DNA of 64,000 bases from Hyphobacterium indicum (GTDB taxonomy: Bacteria; Pseudomonadota; Alphaproteobacteria; Caulobacterales; Maricaulaceae), in the NCBI RefSeq assembly GCF_003129605.1, contig NZ_QBDX01000001.1, forward strand, positions 310,001 to 374,000. The letters run 5' to 3'. Each line of letters begins with the position of its first letter. Within the stretch, counting starts at the first letter, position 1. Below are positions 27,244 through 36,918 of the stretch, piece by piece. Below the pieces are notes generated by a model that did not search any database, was not told the DNA's origin, and was given only the letters and a program-made list of their open reading frames with translations. Position numbers and translations under genes: made by a program.

Positions 27244-29022
27244 CTACGCCGCCGCCAGCGCGGCCAGCCGCGCATAGAGACCATCGCCCTGCGCCGCGAG
27301 CTCGTCATGCGTGCCCTGTTCGACGATCCGGCCGCGGTCGAAGACCAGAATCCGGTCGGCATCGCGGATCGTCGACAGCCGGTGAGCGATGACAATGGTG
27401 GTCTTGCCCGCCGTCGCGCTTTCCAGCGCCGCCTGAACATCACGTTCCGTCTCGTTGTCGAGGCTGGACGTGGCCTCGTCGAAGATCAGGATCGGCGCAT
27501 CCGACAGGATGGCCCGCGCAATGGCGACGCGCTGCCGCTCTCCGCCGGACAGCTTCACCCCGCGCTCACCCACCAGCGTGTCATAGCCTTGCGGAAGACG
27601 CTGGATGAAGTCGTGCGCATTGGCACGGATCGCGGCCGCCTCCACCTCCGTGCGGCGGGCCGTTGGCCGGGCATAGGCGATATTTTCCGCAATCGTGCGG
27701 TGAAACAGGGCCGGGTCCTGCGGCACCAGCGCCACGGCTTGCCGCAGGCTTGCCTGGGTGACCGAACGGATATCCTGGCCATCAATCCGGATCGCCCCGT
27801 CCTGAACGTCATAAAGCCGCTGCAGCAGCTTCACGAAGGTGGACTTGCCCGAGCCCGTCGGTCCGACCAGCGCCACACGTTCCCCCGGCGTGATATGCAG
27901 GGAAAACCCGTTATAGAGCCGGGCCTTCTGGTTCTCATAGGCAAAGCCGACCGCATCGAACACGATATCGCCCGCGCCGGGCGTGAAATCCGGCGCATTT
28001 TCGGCATCGGCAATCTGCACCGGCAATTCGTCGAAGCCCGCAATGTCCTGGATCTCGTCAAGACCGCGCTGGACATTCTGAACCTCTTCGCCGAAGCGGC
28101 GCATATAGCCCGCCATCATCATAAAGGCGGTGATCGCGAAGACGACATCGCCGGGGCTGGCCCGGTCCGCCATCCACATATTGATCAGAAGGCCCGTCAA
28201 TCCGGCCTGCAGGCCCAGAATGGCGATGATCTGGATCAGCCAGGTATTCACAAAGCGCAGCCAGGTCTTCTTGACCTCCGCCCGCCAGCGCCAGGCCAGC
28301 CGCGAAAAACGCGCATCCTCGCGCGATTCCGCACCGAAACTCTTCACCGTCGCAATGCCGCCAATGGCATCGGCGACCGCACCGCCCAGCTCGGAATCAA
28401 TCGCGTTGGAGCGGATATTCTGCGGCCGGATATAACTATTGGCCGCCCACACCGTCGCGGCCACGAACAGCACGGTGATGCTCAGCGAGAACAGGCCGAC
28501 CACCCACCACTGGGTCAGCATGTACACGCCCAGCCCCAGCATGACGAAAATCGACGGGAACAGGCCGAACCACATGGTCGCGGTGATGGTGTCATACGCC
28601 CACATGCCGCGCGTCACCTTGCGGACCACCGAGCCGGCAAAGGTATTGGCATGCCAGTCCAGCGAGAAGCGTTGCACCTTGGCAAAGGCCTCCGAGACCA
28701 TGTCGGCCATGTTGGCCGAGGAGAAACGCACCTCGAAGCGCACGGCGATCTGGCGGAACAGATTCACCGTCGCCGCCAGCCCGATGAAGGCCGCATAGGC
28801 AGACCAGTGCAGGCCATTGCCGGTATTCAGGGCATCGATCAGCGCCCCGGCCGCGATGGGAATAAAGACATCTGCGCAGGTGGCGATGACGGTGAAGCCG
28901 ACCAGCGCGGCAAAGAACCACGGACGGCGGCGCCATTGCCGGAACAGGAATCGGACAACGGAAAGATTGGACAGGATGCGCGGGGCGCGATGAGCAGTCT
29001 GGGTCATTTCAGAATCGGACAA
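27244..29022 (-). CDS. ABC transporter, fused membrane and ATPase domains
   Basis: 592 residues. The N-terminal half is a six-span ABC exporter domain (residues ~20-320) and the C-terminal half a nucleotide-binding domain with Walker A GPTGSGKST, signature LSGGERQR, Walker B ILIFDEAT and the switch histidine in IVIAHRLST. This is the homodimeric exporter build (MsbA/multidrug type); the substrate cannot be read from the sequence. An alternative start at codon 6 exists. It is divergent from thiD, separated by about 290 bp in which I see no further gene. Confidence 0.88.
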   Translation of the reverse strand: MSDSEMTQTAHRAPRILSNLSVVRFLFRQWRRRPWFFAALVGFTVIATCADVFIPIAAGALIDALNTGNGLHWSAYAAFIGLAATVNLFRQIAVRFEVRFSSANMADMVSEAFAKVQRFSLDWHANTFAGSVVRKVTRGMWAYDTITATMWFGLFPSIFVMLGLGVYMLTQWWVVGLFSLSITVLFVAATVWAANSYIRPQNIRSNAIDSELGGAVADAIGGIATVKSFGAESREDARFSRLAWRWRAEVKKTWLRFVNTWLIQIIAILGLQAGLTGLLINMWMADRASPGDVVFAITAFMMMAGYMRRFGEEVQNVQRGLDEIQDIAGFDELPVQIADAENAPDFTPGAGDIVFDAVGFAYENQKARLYNGFSLHITPGERVALVGPTGSGKSTFVKLLQRLYDVQDGAIRIDGQDIRSVTQASLRQAVALVPQDPALFHRTIAENIAYARPTARRTEVEAAAIRANAHDFIQRLPQGYDTLVGERGVKLSGGERQRVAIARAILSDAPILIFDEATSSLDNETERDVQAALESATAGKTTIVIAHRLSTIRDADRILVFDRGRIVEQGTHDELAAQGDGLYARLAALAAA

Positions 29023-29313
29023 AACCTGTCCGCCTCATGCTGGTTCGGTCTTTGAAAGGTGGAGGGGATCGCGGGAGAAACCGGAGCGGGCGCGATGCGG
29101 GGCATCAACGCGGACAGGTCCGGCAAGAGGCGATCGATCAGCCGCCTTCTAAAGTCGAATCTTGTGCATGGGTCTGAAACGCGCTCCAATGACTGTCTGG
29201 GGAGGCGGCTCTTACACGCGCAAAACGGAAAGGGCCAGAAAAAGGTGCGCCGCAAATCGCCATTGGCGCGAAAGCGCGGCATTGAGGCCACACATCTGTG
29301 GCCGGGGGGCAAT

Positions 29314-30114
29314 ATGGCTGACTATCCAGGGCGGGTGCTGATCATCGCAGGCTCCGATGCCGGCGGCGGTGCGGGCATCCAGGCCGACATCAAGACGGTG
29401 ACCGCGCTGGGCGGCTATGCGGCAACCGCCATCACCGCCATCACGGTCCAGAATACGCTTGGCGTGTCCGCGGTGCATGCTGTGCCCGTGGATATTGTCG
29501 TCGCACAGGCCCGGGCCGTGCTCGATGATATCGGTGCCGACATCATCAAGACCGGCATGCTGGGCACGTCCGAACTTGTCGAAGCCGTGGCAGATCTGCT
29601 CGCGGATTATCCCGCTATCCCCCTCGTGCTCGACCCGGTCATGGTCGCCACCTCCGGCGATCAGCTGGTCAGCGAGGCCGCCGCCAGAGCCATCGGTGCC
29701 CGCCTGGTGCCGCGCGCCGCCCTGGTCACACCCAATGCGCCGGAAGCGGAAAAACTGACCGGCCTGACGGTGGCCACCACACAGGAACAGGCAGACGCCG
29801 GCAAGGCGCTGGTGGAAGCGGGCGCACAGGCGGCGCTGGTCAAGGGCGGGCATCTGGCGGGTGACATCATCACCGATGTGCTGGTAACGCCGCAAATGAC
29901 CATGATGTTTGAAACCGGACGCCAGCACACCACGAATACACACGGCACGGGATGCACGCTGGCATCGGCGATTGCGGCGCATCTGGCACAGGGACATGAT
30001 CTGCCGGATGCCATCGAACAGGCTGGCCGCTATCTGTCGGAAGCGATACGCCGCGCGCCCGGCTTCGGTTCGGGCCACGGACCGGTCCATCACGCCTGGA
30101 GGGCGGACCGGTAA
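29314..30114 (+). CDS. thiD: Hydroxymethylpyrimidine/phosphomethylpyrimidine kinase
   Basis: 266 residues from the ATG at 29314 (MADYPGRVLIIAGSD). It phosphorylates HMP and HMP-P in the pyrimidine branch of thiamine synthesis. The ribokinase-fold features are present: AGSDAGGGAGIQAD at the N-terminus, IKTGMLG, LDPVMVATSG and the anion-hole motif NTHGTGCTLASAI with the catalytic Asp/Cys region near the end. The open frame extends 85 codons upstream without family similarity, so the shorter start is preferred. It is far from thiC in this window and no TPP aptamer precedes it. Confidence 0.93.
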   Translation: MADYPGRVLIIAGSDAGGGAGIQADIKTVTALGGYAATAITAITVQNTLGVSAVHAVPVDIVVAQARAVLDDIGADIIKTGMLGTSELVEAVADLLADYPAIPLVLDPVMVATSGDQLVSEAAARAIGARLVPRAALVTPNAPEAEKLTGLTVATTQEQADAGKALVEAGAQAALVKGGHLAGDIITDVLVTPQMTMMFETGRQHTTNTHGTGCTLASAIAAHLAQGHDLPDAIEQAGRYLSEAIRRAPGFGSGHGPVHHAWRADR

Positions 30115-30132
30115 CACTGCGGGGGACGGGCG

Positions 30133-30207
30133 ATGAGGCCTGACCGTGCCCTGCGGATGCGCCGCCGCAATGTCGAGCCCGAGGACTGGACCCCGCCGCG
30201 GCGCTAG
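30133..30207 (+). CDS. Possible 24-residue basic small ORF
   Basis: ATG at 30133 after GGGGGACGGG, coding MRPDRALRMRRRNVEPEDW plus five residues. It has the look of a real start but only 24 codons, and it overlaps the end of the EamA gene on the other strand. It may be chance. Confidence 0.25.
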   Translation: MRPDRALRMRRRNVEPEDWTPPRR

Positions 30208-31103
30208 AACGGAGGGCGCGGGATTTGCCGCCGTGCAATCGCAATCCCGGCGAGAATGATGAACAGGCCGAGATAGGCGTTCCAGCCGATCGCTTCGCCG
30301 AACGCCAGGCCGGTGAACAGCGCCACGATCGGTACCAGATAATTGACCAGCGACATGAAACCGGCCCCCGCCCGCGCGATCAGGCCGACATAGAGCACCG
30401 TGGCCAGAGCCGTCGGCCCCAGCGCCAGCCAGACCAGCGACCCCCAGCCTGACGCCGTGGCCGGCAGATCATTCACCGTCAATTGCCAGATCCCGAAAGG
30501 CGCGCCCCAGAGCGAGGAGCAGATCAGCGCGCCCGAGGCCAGCACGGCCGGATCGGTGCGCGGCGTGCGGCGCGTCATGATTGCATTCAGCGCATAGGAC
30601 AGGGCGGCACCGAGAATGGCGAGCTGCGCCAGAAAGGTGGGCCCGCCCAGCCCGACGAGGGCGGCGGGCCCGATGAGGATGACGGCCCCGGCAAAGCCGA
30701 CCGCGAACCCGGCCAGCTTCCAGGCCGTCATCCGTTCATTGGCGAAGAAATGGGCCAGCGCCACCGTCGCCAGCGGCATGATCGCCAGCAGGATTCCGGC
30801 CAGCGCCGACGGCAATTGCGTCTGTCCCAGCGGGATCAGGAAAAAGGGCAGGGCATTCCCGAAAAAGCCGAGAAAGGCGAAATACAGCCAGCGCGGATCG
30901 GAAAGCGGCGGCAGCCGGTGGCCGCGCAAGTGCGCAAAAGCCGTCACGCACGCAGCGGCAATCGTCAGCCGCGAGAAGGACAGAGCGGCCGGCGGCAGGC
31001 TTTCCAGGGTGAAACGGATGAACAGGAAGGCCGTGCCCCAAAGGGCCGCCAGGAAAAGGAGCAGCGCCCAGTCCCTGGGTCCGGCGTGTTCGATATCGCT
31101 CAT
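30204..31103 (-). CDS. EamA/DMT family transporter
   Basis: 299 residues with ten hydrophobic spans in two repeated halves, each opening with a W-G family block (LLFLAALWGTAFLFIRF; ILGAALSYALNAIMTRR). DMT proteins of this size export or import small metabolites; the substrate is not predictable. The start overlaps the stop of the class V aminotransferase by ATGA, so the two are co-translated. Confidence 0.88.
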   Translation of the reverse strand: MSDIEHAGPRDWALLLFLAALWGTAFLFIRFTLESLPPAALSFSRLTIAAACVTAFAHLRGHRLPPLSDPRWLYFAFLGFFGNALPFFLIPLGQTQLPSALAGILLAIMPLATVALAHFFANERMTAWKLAGFAVGFAGAVILIGPAALVGLGGPTFLAQLAILGAALSYALNAIMTRRTPRTDPAVLASGALICSSLWGAPFGIWQLTVNDLPATASGWGSLVWLALGPTALATVLYVGLIARAGAGFMSLVNYLVPIVALFTGLAFGEAIGWNAYLGLFIILAGIAIARRQIPRPPF

Positions 31104-32239
31104 GCGATTGCGGCCGCCATGGCATCGGCGAAGCGCGCAATATCCACGTCATCGGTGTAAAGGTGCGGCGTGACACGCAGGCGCGCGCCGCGCTGGGATA
31201 CGGAGACGCCTTCCCGGCTCAGGCGCTGTGCCATATCGCCCGGCGCATCCGATGGCAGGGCGAGGCAGAGATAATGCGCCGCCCGCTCTGGCGCATCGCA
31301 GGTCACGCCCAGCGGCCGCACCGCCTCTTCCAGTGCCCGTGTGCGCTCCAGCAATGCCGCGCTGAGCGCTTCCGTGCCGAGCGCATTCAGCCATTTCAGC
31401 GATTCCAGCGCCGCCGGGACCAGCTGGAAGCCGGACCGTTCACCCATGTCGAAGCGCCGGGCCCCGTCCTGATAATGATCGGAATAGTCCACCAGCCGGG
31501 CAAAATCCTCGGCCCCTTCGCGGACAATCCATCCCTCTTCCAGGGGCCGTCCGCCCTGATGCTCCGGTGCGATATATGTATAGCCCAGCGTGTACGGGCC
31601 GAGCAGCCATTTATAGCCCGCGGCAACCGCAAAATCCGGCCGGATCGCGGCCAGATCAAATCGCGACGTGCCCAGCGATTGTGTCAGGTCCAGCACCAGC
31701 CGCCCGCCCTGCGCGCGCAGCTTGTCCGAGACCGCCGCCAGATCCAGGCGTCCGCCATCCGCCCAATGGGTCTCGGGCAGGGCAGCGATCGCGGTCTGCG
31801 GGCCGATGGCGTCCAGCACCGCCTCGGTCCAGCTCTGGTTGGCGGAGCGCGACACGGCCTTGACCGTAGCGCCTGCGCGGGCGGCCTTCTCGCGCCAGAT
31901 ATAGACATTCGACGGAAACTGCTCTGCCAGGGTGAGGATGTGCTGCCCTGGCTCCAGCGGCAAATTGCGGGCGGCCAGTGCGAGGCCATAACTCGCTGCG
32001 GGAATGAGGGCGATGTCATTCGCCGTCGCGCCAAACAGTCTTGCCGCCTCGGCGCGCAGCGCTTCCGGCTGGTCGAAGAACTGGTCCTGGATGCCCATTT
32101 CCCACGGCCTCATGCGGCGGTCATAGGCCGCTTGGCCGGCCGCGGCGGCGGCGCGCGGCATCGGTCCCATATAGGCGCAATTGAGATAGGCGAGATCACG
32201 CGGCAGATCGAAGAGCGGGCGGTAGTCGGAATTCATCAT
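31100..32239 (-). CDS. Class V aminotransferase / NifS-like PLP enzyme
   Basis: About 379 residues from the ATG at 32239 (MMNSDYRPLFDLP). The PLP-binding Lys is in AAGYKWLLGPYTLGY near residue 205, preceded by the Asp in VLDLTQSLG. The family includes cysteine desulfurases, kynureninases and isopenicillin-N epimerases; this one resembles the epimerase/small-molecule group rather than IscS, because no active-site Cys loop is evident. Paired with an EamA exporter, which would suit production and export of an amino-acid derivative. An 80-codon upstream extension is unlikely to be coding. Confidence 0.82.
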   Translation of the reverse strand: MMNSDYRPLFDLPRDLAYLNCAYMGPMPRAAAAAGQAAYDRRMRPWEMGIQDQFFDQPEALRAEAARLFGATANDIALIPAASYGLALAARNLPLEPGQHILTLAEQFPSNVYIWREKAARAGATVKAVSRSANQSWTEAVLDAIGPQTAIAALPETHWADGGRLDLAAVSDKLRAQGGRLVLDLTQSLGTSRFDLAAIRPDFAVAAGYKWLLGPYTLGYTYIAPEHQGGRPLEEGWIVREGAEDFARLVDYSDHYQDGARRFDMGERSGFQLVPAALESLKWLNALGTEALSAALLERTRALEEAVRPLGVTCDAPERAAHYLCLALPSDAPGDMAQRLSREGVSVSQRGARLRVTPHLYTDDVDIARFADAMAAAIA

Positions 32240-32362
32240 GCGCGAGCATCTGGACCGCCGCGCCCATCGCGTCAAATCAACAAAGCCGGAGGTTTGAAAC
32301 ACATTGCGAATTGACCGTCCGTATGTGGCGGGGCTAGTCCGGAGAAAACGCCGGGACCCGTC

Positions 32363-33532
32363 ATGACCGAATATTCCAAACCGCATCTTCGCCCTTTTGA
32401 TCCGCGCTTTTCCTGCGGCCCGACCAAGAAGCATCCGGGCTGGTCTGCCGATCAGCTGGCCAATGGCATGCTGGGGCGCAGCCACCGTGCCAACGGACCC
32501 CGCCAGCGCATCGTCGAGGCCTATGAGCGGACGGCGGCGCTGCTCGAATGCCCGGCGGATTACAAGGTCTCGATGGTGGCCGGATCCGATACCGGGGCCA
32601 TGGAATCGGCCATGTGGTCGTTGCTTGGCCCGCGCGGCGTGGATGTCTTTGCCTGGGATGTGTTCGGCGGACGCTGGACCAAGGATGCCCGCGACGAACT
32701 GAAATTGCAGGATTTGCGGATTTTCGAGGCCAACGGCGGCAAGACACCGGATTTCAGTCAGGCCGACCCGTCACGCGATATCGTGTTTACTTGGAATGCC
32801 ACCGCATCCGGTGCACGTATTCCGCATACGGACTGGCTGGGCGAAAACCGCGAAGGCCTGACCATTGTCGATGCCACTTCGGCAGCTTTCGCCATGGAGC
32901 TCGACTGGTCGAAAATCGATGTGCTGACCTATTCCTGGCAGAAATCCCTTGGCGGCGAAGCGCAGCACGGCATGATCATCCTCGGGCCGCGCGCCATCGA
33001 ACGCCTGTCGCAGCACAGGCCGGCCTGGCCGGTGCCGCGCATCCTGCAGCTGCACAATGCCGAAGGCACGGGCGTCAACGAGGAAATCTTTGACGGCAAG
33101 ACGCTGAACACCCCGTCCCTGCTCTGTTTCGAAGACTATCTGATGGCGCTGAAATGGGCCGCGCGGGAAGGCGGGCTTCCGGCCCTGATCAGCCGCGTGG
33201 ACCGGAATTTCGCCGCACTGAGCGGCTGGGTCGAGCGCACGGACTGGATTGACTGGCTGTGTGAAGACGCCGCCACACGCTCGCCGGTCTCGGTGACGCT
33301 CAAATTCGCCGAGCCCGACATCGCCGCGCTGGATCAGGACACACAGTGGCAGCTGACCCGCAAGATGGTCGCCCTGCTGGAGCGCGAGAATGCGGCGCTG
33401 GATGTCAATCCGCACCCCTCGGCTCCGGCCGGACTGCGCATCTGGTGCGGGCCGACCGTAGAGGCCGATGATATTGCGGCGCTCGGCCCCTGGCTCGACT
33501 GGGCCTATACCGAAGCGCGTGCCGAAATGTAG
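32363..33532 (+). CDS. serC: Phosphoserine aminotransferase, alphaproteobacterial type
   Basis: 389 residues. Converts 3-phosphohydroxypyruvate and glutamate to phosphoserine (serine and vitamin B6 pathways). The N-terminal FSCGPTKKHPGWSADQL and HRANGPRQRI are typical of the alpha-type SerC family; the PLP lysine is in SWQKSLGGEAQHGM near residue 195. No serA follows here; the next gene is an outer-membrane enzyme, so serC stands alone in this window. Confidence 0.93.
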   Translation: MTEYSKPHLRPFDPRFSCGPTKKHPGWSADQLANGMLGRSHRANGPRQRIVEAYERTAALLECPADYKVSMVAGSDTGAMESAMWSLLGPRGVDVFAWDVFGGRWTKDARDELKLQDLRIFEANGGKTPDFSQADPSRDIVFTWNATASGARIPHTDWLGENREGLTIVDATSAAFAMELDWSKIDVLTYSWQKSLGGEAQHGMIILGPRAIERLSQHRPAWPVPRILQLHNAEGTGVNEEIFDGKTLNTPSLLCFEDYLMALKWAAREGGLPALISRVDRNFAALSGWVERTDWIDWLCEDAATRSPVSVTLKFAEPDIAALDQDTQWQLTRKMVALLERENAALDVNPHPSAPAGLRIWCGPTVEADDIAALGPWLDWAYTEARAEM

Positions 33533-33606
33533 CTTTGCGTGAGGCGCAACGCGTTCTAGACTGATGGCCAACGTCAGACTGGCGTGACCAGGTAGGGGAT
33601 AGGTTC

Positions 33607-34179
33607 ATGAAAACATGTGTTCTGGCTGCAATGGGCGTGGCGCTATGGTCTGCGCCGGTACTGGCAGATGACCATGACTGGGAATTCCGGCTCGGCGTGA
33701 CGGCCCATGACCTGTCCGATCATGTCGAGGATGGTCCGAACATCACGCTTGGCCTGGTCGGTCCGCAGATCGAGGCCTTGCGGATGATCTGGACCCCGCG
33801 TCCCTATCTCTATTTCTCTCACAATACGAATGGCCTGACCAATTTCGGCGGCACCGGCCTGGAATGGGATTTCGATATCACTGAAAACCTGTCCTTCCAG
33901 CCCGCTTTCGGCCTGTCCTACAATGACGGTGTCCGCGACATTGACCGCACGGCCCCGCCCAGCGATCCCAACCGCATCCGTCTGGCCACCACGCGGTCAC
34001 TGATGGGCGAGCACATTCTCTTTCACACCACATTCGCCCTGAATTACGAGCTCTCCGACCAGATCACGGTCGGCGCCTATTACGAGCACATTTCCCATGG
34101 CCAGATTCTCGGCAGCGGCCGCAACCAGGCGCTCGACAATGCCGGTATCCGCTTCGGCTATCGCTGGGGTGGCCGCTAA
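33607..34179 (+). CDS. Lipid A 3-O-deacylase-like outer-membrane protein (PagL family)
   Basis: 190 residues with a signal peptide ending ALA-DD near residue 20. The rest is alternating aromatic/polar beta-barrel sequence ending in an aromatic-rich strand (IRFGYRWGGR). The catalytic His-x-Ser of PagL proteins is visible at His161-Ser163 in YYEHISHGQI, and Asp177 in ALDNAG is a candidate acid residue. It would trim an acyl chain from lipid A at the cell surface. Monocistronic, ending in a strong shared hairpin. Confidence 0.8.
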   Translation: MKTCVLAAMGVALWSAPVLADDHDWEFRLGVTAHDLSDHVEDGPNITLGLVGPQIEALRMIWTPRPYLYFSHNTNGLTNFGGTGLEWDFDITENLSFQPAFGLSYNDGVRDIDRTAPPSDPNRIRLATTRSLMGEHILFHTTFALNYELSDQITVGAYYEHISHGQILGSGRNQALDNAGIRFGYRWGGR

Positions 34180-34209
34180 CCCGTTCCGTACTGCCGGCCG
34201 GATGCAAGA

Positions 34210-34241
34210 GCGCCGCTGATCCGGGGGTGGATCAGCGGCGC
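34210..34241. terminator. Perfect 13-bp hairpin between convergent genes
   Basis: GCGCCGCTGATCC at 34210-34222 and its exact complement at 34229-34241, six-base loop. It sits between the stop of the PagL-like gene and the stop of the opposite gene. No U-run follows on either strand, but the position fits a bidirectional transcription barrier. Confidence 0.7.
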
Positions 34242-34279
34242 AACGCATTCCGGGAGGACAGACAAAGGGACCGGGAGTC

Positions 34280-34819
34280 CTACTCCCCGGAATGCGTGTC
34301 CGGATCATCCTGCTGACGGACATAACGTCCCGTAAACCAGACATCCCAACTTTCGGTTTCAGCATTATACTGTGTGAAATGCTGTGTCACGCTGCCATCC
34401 TCATTCGGGGTCCACAAACCCCGGAACGGAGCGCGATTACCATTGCCATGGTAAAAAATTTCACCTTCCAGCGCCATCGCGCCGTCTTCATTCAGCCCGC
34501 CCGTATAATCGATATAGGCCCCCGCGCTCATCCAGGTCTGGCGCCAGGCATCTTCCAGCGGATCATAGTAATTCATCGAAAAACCGCGGCCGCCGCGAAG
34601 CCCGCTCCAATGCTCCTCGATCAGGCAACCGCCCTGGGTCTTGCGGATGGAATTTGTGCCCGCCAGCTGGCCCTGTGGATTGTAGACATTCCACTCTCCG
34701 ACCCAGAAATTGAAATCACCACGGTTTTCCATCCCGTCGCATCCCGGCGGGGTCTGGGCCCATGCGGCGGGCGAGGACAGGGCTAGCAATCCGGCAACAG
34801 CCAGCATTTTCCGGTACAT
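34280..34819 (-). CDS. Secreted DUF1579-like/lipocalin-type protein
   Basis: 179 residues from the ATG at 34819, which follows a strong AAGGAGAT ribosome site. Signal peptide MYRKMLAVAGLLALSSPAAWAQ. The body has FNFWVGEWNVYNPQG and a run of aromatic beta-strand sequence (MNYYDPLEDAWRQTWMS), as in proteins of the DUF1579 type, which are thought to fold as small beta-barrels. Function unknown. It is divergent from purA. Confidence 0.75.
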   Translation of the reverse strand: MYRKMLAVAGLLALSSPAAWAQTPPGCDGMENRGDFNFWVGEWNVYNPQGQLAGTNSIRKTQGGCLIEEHWSGLRGGRGFSMNYYDPLEDAWRQTWMSAGAYIDYTGGLNEDGAMALEGEIFYHGNGNRAPFRGLWTPNEDGSVTQHFTQYNAETESWDVWFTGRYVRQQDDPDTHSGE

Positions 34820-34928
34820 GATATCTCCTTCGGTTCTGGAGGCTTTCAGAACCCAGATTAGGCTGATAGACCGCGCTTGGCGTCTCACATTCCCGTGAGG
34901 CGGTGCGGCATGAGCGGAGAATTTCCAG

Positions 34929-36218
34929 ATGGCCAATGTGACCGTCGTCGGCGCGCAATGGGGAGATGAGGGCAAGGGCAAGATCGTCGACTGGCTCTCG
35001 CATCGTGCAGATGTCGTGGCACGCTTCCAGGGCGGGCATAATGCCGGGCACACACTGGTGGTCGGCGACAAGACCTACAAGCTCTCCCTGTTTCCATCGG
35101 GGGTCGTGCGCGGCAAGCTGTCCGTGATCGGCAATGGCGTGGTGGTGGATCCCTGGGCCTTCCGCGACGAGAAAAAGCGGCTCGAGGATCAGGGCGTGAA
35201 CATCACGCCGGATCTGGTGAAAGTCTCCGAAACCGCCAGCCTGATCCTGCCGGTTCACCGCGAGCTCGATGCCCTGCGCGAGAATCGTGATGACGGCATG
35301 GCCATCGGCACCACACGCCGCGGCATCGGCCCGGCCTATGAAGACAAGGTCGGCCGCCGCTCCATCCGCGTCTGCGATCTCGCCGACCCGGCCTCGCTCC
35401 CCGCCAAGGTGAAAGACCTGCTGCATCACCACAATGCGATTCGCAAAGGGCTCGGCCAGCCGGAATACGAAGCCGCCGAGCTGATTGCCGCGCTGGAAGA
35501 GATCGCCCCGGTTATCCTGCCCTATATGGCACCGGTCTGGCGCGATCTCGATGCGGCGATAAAAGACGACCTGAAAATCCTGTTCGAAGGCGCACAAGGC
35601 ACCATGCTCGACGTCGATCATGGCACCTACCCTTACGTCACCTCGTCCAATACGGTGGCGGGGCAGGCCTCGGCCGGAACCGGTGTCGGACCCAAGAGCG
35701 CCGGCTATGGGCTGGGCATTGTGAAGGCCTACACGACCCGCGTGGGCGAAGGCCCGTTCCCGACCGAACTGAAGGATGAAACCGGGCGGCTGCTGGGCGA
35801 AAAAGGCCGCGAATTCGGCGTCGTGACCGGCCGCCAGCGCCGCTGCGGCTGGTTTGATGCCGTTCTGGTGAAACAGGCGGTGACGGTCGGCGGCATTGAC
35901 GGCGTGGTGCTGACCAAGCTGGACGTGCTCGACGGTTTTGATGAGCTGAAAATCTGCATCGCCTACGAGATTGATGGCGAGCGCTATGACCGCCTGCCGC
36001 CGGAACGCGGCCTGCAGGCGCGCGCCAGACCGGTCTATGAGACGATTGAAGGCTGGTCGGATTCCACCTTCGGCGCTCGCGAATGGGGCCAGCTTCCCGC
36101 CGCCGCCGTCAAATATGTGCGCCGCGTCGAGGAACTGATCGGCGTGCCGGTGGCCATGCTGTCCACCAGCCCCGAGCGCGAGGATGTCATCCTCGTCACC
36201 GATCCCTTCCGGGGCTGA
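34929..36218 (+). CDS. purA: Adenylosuccinate synthetase
   Basis: 429 residues, full length. Joins IMP and aspartate using GTP in AMP synthesis. Diagnostic blocks: [16 protein letters not shown] (P-loop), [44 protein letters not shown] and [12 protein letters not shown]. The start is the ATG preceded by GGAGAATTTCC. Typical housekeeping copy with no oddity. Confidence 0.97.
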   Translation: MANVTVVGAQWGDEGKGKIVDWLSHRADVVARFQGGHNAGHTLVVGDKTYKLSLFPSGVVRGKLSVIGNGVVVDPWAFRDEKKRLEDQGVNITPDLVKVSETASLILPVHRELDALRENRDDGMAIGTTRRGIGPAYEDKVGRRSIRVCDLADPASLPAKVKDLLHHHNAIRKGLGQPEYEAAELIAALEEIAPVILPYMAPVWRDLDAAIKDDLKILFEGAQGTMLDVDHGTYPYVTSSNTVAGQASAGTGVGPKSAGYGLGIVKAYTTRVGEGPFPTELKDETGRLLGEKGREFGVVTGRQRRCGWFDAVLVKQAVTVGGIDGVVLTKLDVLDGFDELKICIAYEIDGERYDRLPPERGLQARARPVYETIEGWSDSTFGAREWGQLPAAAVKYVRRVEELIGVPVAMLSTSPEREDVILVTDPFRG

Positions 36219-36286
36219 TTTCCCGACGGCTCATGGCCAAAATCTCCTGCCTCTGTTAAGCTGGCCGCCAACAGGGGAGGAATCCG

Positions 36287-36901
36287 ATGACTGACAAACG
36301 GAAGAAGAATCGCCGCCTGTTCCTGAAATCTGCCGCAGCCATGGGCCTGGCGGGCATGGGCGCGAAGGCGGGTGCCCAGGAAATTCAGCGTGTGCCCCGT
36401 CCGGTCCTTCCAGGCCGTGTCCTGCCACAAACCGGCCGCGCTGTTTCGCAATCCCGCAATTATGCCATGGTGAGCGCCCGGCAAGGCCTTGATGCGGTGA
36501 ACCGTCAGGCAGCAAGCCTGTTGCGCAATGACAGTCTTGTGCCACAGGGCGAAGCCGAGCGAACCACCGGACTGGTGCGCGACCTGGTATCCCAACTCGA
36601 TAATGATTTTACCGGCGTTATCCGTATCGATCTGGCCTATGGCCCGGACGGCGATCCGCGCGTCTTCAGCTGCGGAAACAATACGTGCGGAAGCAATACG
36701 TGCGGAACCAATACCTGCGGTACCAATAATTGCGGATCGCAGACCTGTGGCTCGAATTCCTGCACCTCGAACGCGTCAGCAGGCATGCTCAGCGAAGGCC
36801 GGTTACCCGAAGCCGGGCGTGAGCAATGGCGGATCATGCAACAGATGGAGCGTGAAATGGACAACCGCTATATCGAGCTCAACGTCATACAGGTCGATTA
36901 G
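36287..36901 (+). CDS. Tat-signal protein with seven Cys-Gly pentads (candidate RiPP precursor)
   Basis: 204 residues; start ATG behind a good AGGGGAGG site. The N-terminus holds a twin-arginine motif (NRRLFLK at 8-14), a hydrophobic stretch and a cleavage-like AGA-QE at 30/31. Residues 31-128 are ordinary, with helical character. From Cys129 to Cys159 seven cysteines occur exactly every five residues (129, 134, 139, 144, 149, 154, 159) in units C-G-x-N/Q-T/N/S; no other Cys is present. A helical tail follows (WRIMQQMEREMDN). The stop lies 17 bp before the radical SAM gene's ATG. I infer that the repeat is modified by that enzyme. Alternatively the repeat could bind metal or form a disulfide ladder. 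Confidence 0.75.
   Translation: MTDKRKKNRRLFLKSAAAMGLAGMGAKAGAQEIQRVPRPVLPGRVLPQTGRAVSQSRNYAMVSARQGLDAVNRQAASLLRNDSLVPQGEAERTTGLVRDLVSQLDNDFTGVIRIDLAYGPDGDPRVFSCGNNTCGSNTCGTNTCGTNNCGSQTCGSNSCTSNASAGMLSEGRLPEAGREQWRIMQQMEREMDNRYIELNVIQVD
36671..36775 (+). repeat. Seven 15-bp tandem repeats coding C-G-x-N-x
   Basis: Units start at 36671, 36686, 36701, 36716, 36731, 36746 and 36761. The first three are nearly identical at DNA level (TGCGGAAxCAATACx), later ones increasingly diverged while keeping Cys, the Gly (six of seven) and Asn/Gln, so selection acts on the protein. Confidence 0.9.
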
Positions 36902-36918
36902 ACCAGCTGTTGCTGCCA

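Noticed and set aside
29059-29313. 85-codon N-terminal extension of thiD
   Set aside because: It has no resemblance to the kinase family and a family-typical start with a purine-rich site lies at 29314.
32240-32485. 83-residue N-terminal extension of the class V aminotransferase
   Set aside because: The extension overlaps the start of serC on the other strand and has no family similarity.
36637-36864. Minus-strand open frame opposite the Cys pentads
   Set aside because: Its repetitiveness (PQV/PHV pattern) is the antisense image of the 15-bp repeats.
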